From NCBI GenBank assembly GCA_030641945.1, contig DAOWLL010000118.1, positions 1 through 6,102 of the forward strand: a DNA stretch of 6,102 nt, given 5' to 3'. This DNA comes from Gammaproteobacteria bacterium (lineage in GTDB: Bacteria > Pseudomonadota > Gammaproteobacteria > SZUA-229). The translations under genes were made by a program, and so were the position numbers. Of this stretch, positions 1 through 6,102 are shown in pieces. The notes under the pieces are model-generated. The model was not told where the DNA came from. It ran no database searches and saw only the letters and a program-made list of their open reading frames with translations. The first letter of the stretch is position 1; every line of letters starts with the position of its first letter.

Positions 1-71
1 CAAGGCGTATTAACAACCTGCAGGTAAGCTTATTGCCAGAGGCGAAATCCGTAACATCCGGCGCTGCCTGA
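1..71 (+). CDS. corC: CorC/YbeX family protein, C-terminal end only (partial)
   Basis: The reading frame that starts at base 3 is open to a TGA at 69-71 and gives the C-terminal residues RRINNLQVSLLPEAKSVTSG followed by two Ala. The RRI-xx-(L/V)QV pattern followed by a short polar tail is how CorC (YbeX) proteins end after their CorC_HlyC transporter-associated domain; I recall the E. coli protein ending with a similar SRRI-QVHV stretch. CorC is a CBS-domain protein linked to Mg/Co export, and its gene directly precedes lnt in E. coli and many other gammaproteobacteria. The stop codon shares one base with the lnt start (TGATG), as expected for co-transcribed, translationally coupled genes. 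Only about 22 residues are visible, so the call rests on this short tail plus gene order. Confidence 0.72.
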   Translation, partial: RRINNLQVSLLPEAKSVTSGAA

Positions 72-1570
72 TGTCCCTGAAGCCTGTGTTCTCATCGATG
101 CTGGAAACACATCGCTGGCCAGCGAGGCTATCCAGCCTGCTGGCCGGATCATTGATGACGCTGGCATATGATCCTTTTGGCCTGAGCCTGCTGGTTTTCC
201 CGCTGCTGGCCTTTCTTTTGTACCACTGGCTCAAAGCTGATGCGAAAGGCGCATTTGTTCATGTCTGGTTGTTTGCTTGCGGTGCGACCTTTACTGGAAA
301 CTTCTGGATCTTCTTCAGTCTCTATTACCACGGAGCCAGCCCGGCGATATTTGCCGTGCTGATTATCGTTTTATTGTCAGCTTTCCTCGCCCTTTTTCCT
401 GCAGTTACAGCTTATCTGTTTAACCGCTACTGCCATGCTGCCGATTCAATCCGTTTGACGATGGCGTTTCCTGCTGCCTGGCTGCTGGCCGAATGGCTGC
501 GAGGTTATGTCTGGACCGGTTATGCCTGGATGCAGCCCGGCTACACACAGATTGATCTTCCTCTATCCGGTTATGCACCGGTATTCGGTAATCATGCAAT
601 AGGTGCACTGATTGTAGTGACTGCTGGAGCTCTGCTGGCTGCCGTGCTGAAGAAGCTGTCGTGGAAGAAGGCCTTGTTTACAGTGGCGCTGATATGGCTG
701 GCTGGATTTGCATTGAAGCAGGTCAGCTGGACGCAGCCGGCCGGGGAGGCTATCGAGGTTGCGTTGATTCAGGGCAATGTGCCGCAAGAAATGAAGTGGA
801 AGCGGCACATGCATCGTCAGACCCTGGAAATGTACCGCGAGCTGACGCTCGAGCACAAGGATGCTGATGTCATTATCTGGCCTGAGACAGCAATACCGGA
901 TTACAAGCATCGCGTCCCTGCCTATCTTCTCAATATGCGCCAGCTGATGGAGCAAAGCGATACCGACCTGTTGATGGGGCTGTTCATCAAGAACCTGGAT
1001 AGCGGACGCTATTATAACAGCGTGATTAGCACCAGCGGCGGTGAATACCGCAAACGTCACCTGGTGCCGCTAGGGGAGTTTGTTCCATTTCGATCGCTGA
1101 TCGATTTCTTTAATCGCTGGATCAACATCCCGATGTCGGATATAGACTCCGGTCAAGACGACCAGCCTTTACTGGTCGTTGCGGGCCAGCCTGTCGGCAT
1201 CAGCATCTGTTTTGAAGATGCATTTTCCCGGGACGTGCGCAGGGATTTGCCTGAAGCCACACTGCTGGTGAACATGAGTAATGATGCCTGGTTTGATGGT
1301 TCACACGAATCGCGTCAGCATCATGCGATCGCGCGCATGCGGGCACTGGAAGCCGGGCGCTATATGTTGCGTGCGACCAACACAGGCATATCTTCGGTGA
1401 TCGGACCCCATGGGCAGGAGTTGATGGTGGCAACACCATTTGAGCAAGAAGTGCTCAGGGCCAGCATTACACCATTGAAAGGGCAAACGCCTTACGTGTT
1501 CTGGGGCGATACCTTTATCCTGCTGCTGGCTACAGTCATGATTGGCGCTGCCTGCTACCGGAAAAGTTAA
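71..1570 (+). CDS. lnt: Apolipoprotein N-acyltransferase Lnt
   Basis: Lnt is an inner-membrane enzyme that transfers an acyl chain from a phospholipid to the alpha-amino group of the N-terminal diacylglyceryl-cysteine of lipoproteins, the last step of lipoprotein maturation before Lol sorting. The product has 499 residues, close to the roughly 510 of E. coli Lnt. Hydrophobic segments lie near 19-33, 36-53, 62-83, 92-118, 130-143, 173-193, 200-217 and 480-496, matching the eight-helix topology. The periplasmic nitrilase-fold domain spans about 226-470. Its triad is Glu272 (IIWPETAIP), Lys328 (YRKRHLVPLGE) and Cys380 (GISICFEDAF). The Lys-Cys spacing of 52 is the same as in E. coli (335 to 387), and Glu336 matches E. 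coli Glu343. The SNDAWF motif (403-408) is also present. The ATG at 71 overlaps the corC stop and has no strong Shine-Dalgarno sequence, so coupling probably drives initiation. The C-terminal tail ends in ACYRKS, and a similar peptide reappears downstream at 1752-1814. Confidence 0.97.
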   Translation: MSLKPVFSSMLETHRWPARLSSLLAGSLMTLAYDPFGLSLLVFPLLAFLLYHWLKADAKGAFVHVWLFACGATFTGNFWIFFSLYYHGASPAIFAVLIIVLLSAFLALFPAVTAYLFNRYCHAADSIRLTMAFPAAWLLAEWLRGYVWTGYAWMQPGYTQIDLPLSGYAPVFGNHAIGALIVVTAGALLAAVLKKLSWKKALFTVALIWLAGFALKQVSWTQPAGEAIEVALIQGNVPQEMKWKRHMHRQTLEMYRELTLEHKDADVIIWPETAIPDYKHRVPAYLLNMRQLMEQSDTDLLMGLFIKNLDSGRYYNSVISTSGGEYRKRHLVPLGEFVPFRSLIDFFNRWINIPMSDIDSGQDDQPLLVVAGQPVGISICFEDAFSRDVRRDLPEATLLVNMSNDAWFDGSHESRQHHAIARMRALEAGRYMLRATNTGISSVIGPHGQELMVATPFEQEVLRASITPLKGQTPYVFWGDTFILLLATVMIGAACYRKS

Positions 1571-1665
1571 TTTAATGGTCCGCAAATAACGCGAAATATT
1601 TTCAGATTAATGCGTACCTTGCGTTGGTTGCGTTTTTCGCGGACGAAAAAATCGAGCGTATAGGG
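1571..1665. other. Intergenic stretch after lnt, no gene seen
   Basis: No open frame or clear intrinsic terminator is visible here. Weak structures are a 6-base complementarity (GTCCGC at 1578-1583 with GCGGAC at 1639-1644), a small AT-rich stem TTTTTCG/CGAAAAA (1633-1639 with 1644-1650) around a CGGA loop, and three TGCGT words spaced exactly 9 bases apart (1611, 1620, 1629). Neither stem is followed by a U-tract in the lnt direction. Confidence 0.5.
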
Positions 1666-1750
1666 GTAGCCCGGATGTAGCGAAGCGTAATCCGGGAAAT
1701 CGTCGCAGTCTGTGAAAGCCCCGGATTCCACTTCGTTGCATCCAGGCTAC
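1666..1750. repeat. REP inverted pair (BIME-like), family A with GTAG foot
   Basis: Two 31-base arms, 1666-1696 and 1720-1750, are reverse complements at 26 of 31 positions and are separated by 23 bases. Each arm has a GTAG foot at the outer end (1666-1669, and CTAC at 1747-1750). Next to each foot is a smaller palindrome: CCCGGAT/ATCCGGG at 1670-1676 and 1690-1696 in the left arm, and CCCGGAT/ATCCAGG at 1720-1726 and 1740-1746 in the right arm. A GTAG-type foot plus a hairpin, arranged as an inverted pair, is the described architecture of REP elements mobilised by RAYT (TnpA-REP) transposases. The CCCGGAT-AATCCGGG core recalls a dispersed intergenic repeat I know from several gammaproteobacteria. 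No transposase gene is in the window, so this would be a non-autonomous copy. Confidence 0.8.
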
Positions 1751-1751
1751 G

Positions 1752-1814
1752 CTGCTAATGCTCGCAGTGGTGTTGATCGGTGTTGCCTGTTACTGGCGAA
1801 AAATTCGTGGATGA
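1752..1814 (+). pseudogene. Possible remnant of a second lnt 3' end
   Basis: One frame starting right after the family A repeat encodes LLMLAVVLIGVACYWRKIRG, then TGA at 1812-1814. The lnt gene ends LLLATVMIGAACYRKS. Over 13 aligned residues (LMLAVVLIGVACY against LLLATVMIGAACY) 9 are identical, and the following R-K also matches. At the DNA level the 13 codons agree at about 26 of 39 bases, with most differences in third codon positions or conservative. The frame closes 36 bases upstream at a TGA (1713-1715), inside the repeat spacer, so no functional gene exists. It could be the relic of a tandem lnt duplicate or a displaced older lnt tail. Hydrophobic segments match easily by chance, so this is tentative. 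Confidence 0.35.
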
Positions 1815-1844
1815 CAGCAAGCTGTAGATTGGATAAAGATATTA

Positions 1845-1871
1845 AACCGCAGAGGTGCGGAGAGCGCAGAG
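1845..1871. repeat. Short GCAGAG-type degenerate tandem repeat
   Basis: GCAGAG at 1849-1854, GCGGAG at 1857-1862 and GCAGAG at 1866-1871 are spaced 8 and 9 bases apart, preceded by AAACC and followed by a T-rich stretch. It resembles a dispersed bacterial repeat of the form CCGCAGAGxxGCAGAG that I recall from many environmental proteobacterial genomes. The function of that repeat is unknown to me. Confidence 0.45.
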
Positions 1872-1884
1872 TTTTTTGTTTTTG

Positions 1885-1941
1885 TGTAGGAGCGACTTCA
1901 GTCGCGAACGTCGGCAATTCGCGACTGAAGTCGCTCCTACA
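1885..1941. repeat. Perfect 24-bp inverted repeat, REP pair family B with GTAG foot
   Basis: Bases 1885-1908 and 1918-1941 are perfect reverse complements over 24 bases, with a 9-base loop. Each arm has an outer GTAG foot (1886-1889, and CTAC at 1937-1940) and contains its own small palindrome, GCGACT-tc-AGTCGC at 1892-1905 and GCGACT-ga-AGTCGC at 1921-1934. The arm, beginning TGTAGGAGCGACTTCAGTCG, matches a repeat I recall as abundant in Pseudomonas and related genomes. Lying between two convergent genes, the stem could stop or stabilise either transcript. Neither side carries a U-tract after the stem, so it is not a canonical intrinsic terminator. The perfect arms suggest a recent insertion or continuing gene conversion. 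Confidence 0.85.
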
Positions 1942-1950
1942 AGTATCGCT

Positions 1951-1979
1951 ATTCGGATGAAGTGAAACGTAATCCGGGA
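1951..1979 (+). repeat. Degenerate solo copy of REP family A
   Basis: This stretch matches the left arm of the 1666-1750 element at 23 of 29 positions when aligned with 1669-1697, in the same orientation. It keeps CGGATG near the start and CGTAATCCGGGA at the end. The GTAG foot is lost, and only a CGGAT/ATCCG stem remains. It stops 4 bases from the ybeL-like stop codon, so it lies in the 3' untranslated part of that transcript. Confidence 0.6.
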
Positions 1980-1983
1980 GTAC

Positions 1984-2496
1984 CTAATCCTTGAACTCGG
2001 CGCGTTTGAACGTGTTGTGTCCGCACTGCGTACAGTTCTCGATTTGCGAGGTTGTGTTGAATGAAATTCTGTGGCCGCATTCGCTGCACTGTAATGTTCC
2101 CGGACCTGTGATTTCACCTGAATAGTACAGGCTAAGTCCCCGATTCTGAACGCCAAACTGTTCCAGTTCGATGCGGGTTTTATCGGCCACTGAGAGGAAC
2201 AGGTCAATCAGCTTGCGTTCAATCACTTCGATGTCCAGCATCAGCCAGTCGCTGAACTCGGCGCTGCTTTCCATCATGTATTCAGCTGCGTCATTGATAT
2301 CGCGTTTAATAAAATTGCTGATTTCCTCGGCTTCATCCTGGGTGACATCACTCATATGTGTTATTTCATCCCTGGCCATAGACATGGCTTTGCTCAGTGA
2401 CATTTCGTCATCATCAGAACTCTCAAAGGCTGACCTTATAGAGGTCATCATTTGATTGTATGCTTCGATCAGTCGGTTAGATGGTTGATGGGTCAT
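1984..2496 (-). CDS. ybeL: YbeL-like zinc-ribbon protein (DUF1451 family)
   Basis: This encodes a soluble protein of about 170 residues with a predicted all-helical N-terminal two-thirds and a C-terminal zinc ribbon. The ribbon is two CxxCGH knuckles, CSECGH and CTQCGH, with cysteines at 137, 140, 155 and 158 counted from the ATG at 2496. The YYSGEITGPGTLQC stretch before the ribbon and the short FKRAEFKD end match what I recall of E. coli YbeL (DUF1451), which also lies beside leuS. The biochemical function is unknown; there is no signal peptide or membrane segment. The start is uncertain. A GTG at 2547 would add 17 residues and has AAGGA about 10 bases upstream. The ATG at 2496 has GGTGA 5 bases upstream and begins MTHQPSNRLIEAYNQMM, which fits the family's N-terminus better, so I prefer it. 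The gene is rich in acidic residues, convergent with lnt and divergent from leuS. Confidence 0.88.
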   Translation of the reverse strand: MTHQPSNRLIEAYNQMMTSIRSAFESSDDDEMSLSKAMSMARDEITHMSDVTQDEAEEISNFIKRDINDAAEYMMESSAEFSDWLMLDIEVIERKLIDLFLSVADKTRIELEQFGVQNRGLSLYYSGEITGPGTLQCSECGHRISFNTTSQIENCTQCGHNTFKRAEFKD

Positions 2497-2586
2497 TTGA
2501 ATCACCATGCTCCGTACAAATGTGTTTTCCGGTTTCTTTGCTAGCACCTGTAGTGTATCCTTTCAGCCGCCTGAGTTTCATTAATA

Positions 2587-2615
2587 TTGATCAATTTTAT
2601 AGAACACATTATTTT
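2587..2615 (+). promoter_or_regulatory. Putative sigma70 promoter for leuS-lptE-holA
   Basis: TTGATC (2587-2592) and TATTTT (2610-2615) are separated by 17 bases in a clearly AT-rich stretch. This would place the transcript start near 2622, about 30 bases before the leuS ATG. The -35 box lies within a perfect 10-base palindrome, ATTGATCAAT (2586-2595). Prediction is by eye only. Confidence 0.45.
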
Positions 2616-2625
2616 TTGTTGCAGA
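2596..2625 (-). promoter_or_regulatory. Possible divergent promoter for the ybeL-like gene
   Basis: Read on the minus strand, TATAAA (2601 down to 2596) could be a -10 box, with CTGCAA 17 bases upstream as a poor -35. It would overlap the leuS promoter and start transcripts about 90 bases before the ATG at 2496. An alternative -10, TACACT (minus strand, near 2555-2550), has no good -35 but, if used, would exclude the upstream GTG start. Weak evidence. Confidence 0.22.
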
Positions 2626-2647
2626 GTCATCCGACGAACTGTAGTAA

Positions 2648-5112
<2,465 letters not shown>

Positions 5113-5113
<1 letters not shown>

Positions 5114-5601
5114 TGCGTCTTCTGCGAATCTTTAGCCTGGTGTTGATGACTTGCGCAATTGCTGCCTGCGGCTTTCATATGCGTGGTTCCTACGATCTGC
5201 CAGAACACCTGTCGCCAGTGTTCCTGGACAAAGATTCCATGAGCCTGCTGCTCTACAAAGAAATGCGCTCTACATTGAAAGCCAGTGGTGCTGAACTCAC
5301 TGATGATCCTGCTACGGCCGCATCCGTACTTGAAATAACTCAGGAACAAAGAACACGTGATGTGATCTCGGTTGATACGCTGGGTCGTGCACGTGAATAC
5401 CGTCTCATATACCGTCTTGTATTCACACTGCAGGCATCGGGAGAAGCAGTGATCGATCGCAGTAATATACAGCTTACGCGTAACCTGCTGTTTAACCCCG
5501 AAGCGGTACTGGGTGTCGCCGAGGAGACGGAAAACATCTACCGCGACATGATTCGTGACAGCACCGGTCAGATTTTGCTCAGACTGCAGGCCTTGCAATA
5601 G
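5113..5601 (+). CDS. lptE: LPS-assembly lipoprotein LptE
   Basis: LptE (formerly RlpB) is the outer-membrane lipoprotein that sits inside the LptD barrel and helps insert lipopolysaccharide into the outer leaflet. The 162-residue product begins with a type II signal peptide: positively charged MRLLR, a hydrophobic core, and the lipobox IAAC with Cys19 as the lipidated residue. The mature start CGFHMRGSYDLPEHL resembles the CGWHLR start known for E. coli LptE. The rest is an alternating beta-strand and helix pattern consistent with the LptE fold, including REYRLIYRLVFTLQ and a late ETENIYRDMIRDSTGQILLR helix. It is shorter than the E. coli protein (about 190) because it lacks the polar C-terminal tail. 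The ATG uses the last base of the leuS stop (TAATG), with no clear ribosome site of its own, so it is probably coupled to leuS. Lnt, encoded nearby, would acylate this protein. Confidence 0.93.
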
Positions 5602-5606
5602 CAGGC

Positions 5607-6102
5607 ATGAATGTTCGTCCTGACCAGCTAGATGACATCCTCAACAGGCAGTTGCATCCGCTGTATTTAATCAGTGGTGATGAGCCGCTGCAGCTAATGG
5701 AGTCGGCCGACAGGGTGCGCGCCGCTTGCCGCCAGCAGGACTATGCAGAGCGTGAAGTCTTCGATATCGATGTCAGTTTCGACTGGCAGCTGCTCAGGGA
5801 TGAGGCCAACAGCATGTCGCTGTTCTCCACTCGCCGCATTCTCGATGTACGCATTCCCTCGGCAAAACCGGGCAGGGATGGCGGCCAGGCGTTGAAAGAG
5901 TATGCGGCCAATCCGCCCGAAGACACAGTATTGCTGATTACATCCGGCAAGCTTGAAGCCGCGCAGAAAAAAAGCGCCTGGTTCAAGGCGCTGGACCAGG
6001 CCGGTGTCGTCATGCAGTGCTGGCCTGTAGGGCCCGACAGGCTACCTGCCTGGGTCAGGCAGCGCTTTCAGGGCCGGGGCATGCAAGCCAGCAAAGAAGT
6101 CG
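5607..6102 (+). CDS. holA: DNA polymerase III delta subunit HolA, N-terminal part (partial)
   Basis: HolA is the delta subunit of the clamp loader, which opens the beta sliding clamp and hands it to primed DNA. The frame from ATG 5607 is open to the window end and gives 165 residues of a protein usually about 340 long. The start MNVRPDQLDDILNRQLHPLYLISGDEPL (residues 1-28) matches the E. coli pattern, where a QL-rich helix leads into YLLLGNDPLL. NSMSLFSTRRILDV (68-81) matches the beta-clamp-contacting AMSLFASRQTLLL region. SGKLEAAQKKSAWFKAL (113-129) and WV near 149-150 also fit. The AAA+-like domain I lies here, and domains II and III fall outside the window. It begins 5 bases after the lptE stop with no strong Shine-Dalgarno sequence, so it likely shares the leuS-lptE transcript. 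Confidence 0.95.
   Translation, partial: MNVRPDQLDDILNRQLHPLYLISGDEPLQLMESADRVRAACRQQDYAEREVFDIDVSFDWQLLRDEANSMSLFSTRRILDVRIPSAKPGRDGGQALKEYAANPPEDTVLLITSGKLEAAQKKSAWFKALDQAGVVMQCWPVGPDRLPAWVRQRFQGRGMQASKEV

Noticed and set aside
563..1060. Minus-strand open frame (165 codons) opposite lnt
   Set aside because: The opposite strand encodes the Lnt nitrilase domain with its catalytic residues, and this frame shows no protein family features.
1578..1650. Intrinsic terminator for lnt
   Set aside because: The possible stems are only 6-7 base pairs, one with a very long loop and one AT-rich, and no U-tract follows in the lnt direction.
1712..1960. Plus-strand open frame of 82 codons in the gap after lnt
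   Set aside because: It runs through both REP elements, and part of its peptide (VGATSVAN...RLKSLL) is simply the translated inverted repeat. The lnt-like peptide lies in a different frame.
1666..1979. CRISPR array or phage attachment site
   Set aside because: The repeats are inverted pairs with unequal spacing and two different sequences, there is no regular spacer pattern, and no tRNA gene, integrase or cas gene is nearby.
1842..2207. Minus-strand open frame of 121 codons across the repeats and the end of the ybeL-like gene
   Set aside because: Its sequence comes from the REP arms plus an out-of-frame reading of the zinc-ribbon gene, and it has no recognisable domain.

Overview
This window is a conserved housekeeping block of a proteobacterial, most likely gammaproteobacterial, chromosome. 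The gene order is the 3' end of corC (ybeX), lnt, a convergent ybeL-type zinc-ribbon gene, leuS, lptE and the 5' end of holA. From memory, E. coli and Pseudomonas carry the same neighbourhood, with corC-lnt on one side and leuS-lptE-holA on the other. The coding DNA has moderate, slightly GC-leaning composition. The species cannot be named from the sequence alone.

Layout. Bases 1-71 are the last 22 or so codons of corC, whose TGA overlaps the lnt ATG by one base. lnt (71-1570) encodes the full apolipoprotein N-acyltransferase with its Glu-Lys-Cys triad. A 413-base gap (1571-1983) follows between the convergent ends of lnt and the ybeL-like gene. It is not empty: it holds two inverted-pair REP elements of two different families, a degenerate third REP copy, a short GCAGAG repeat, and a stretch that translates like a diverged copy of the lnt C-terminus. 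The ybeL-like gene (1984-2496, minus strand) is divergent from leuS, with an AT-rich shared promoter region between them. leuS (2654-5113) overlaps lptE (5113-5601) by one base, and holA begins 5 bases after lptE and runs off the window.

How the genes work together. lnt and lptE both serve the Gram-negative envelope: Lnt completes lipoprotein acylation at the inner membrane, and LptE is itself a lipoprotein that plugs the LptD lipopolysaccharide export channel. LeuS charges tRNA-Leu, and HolA is the delta subunit of the DNA polymerase III clamp loader. The leuS-lptE-holA run looks like one transcript, and corC-lnt like the end of another.

I found no previously undescribed gene system here. 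The unusual part is the repeat-filled gap after lnt, in particular two REP families that share a GTAG foot, and the possible remnant of a second lnt 3' end. All repeat-family and homology assignments were made by eye and from memory, without any search.
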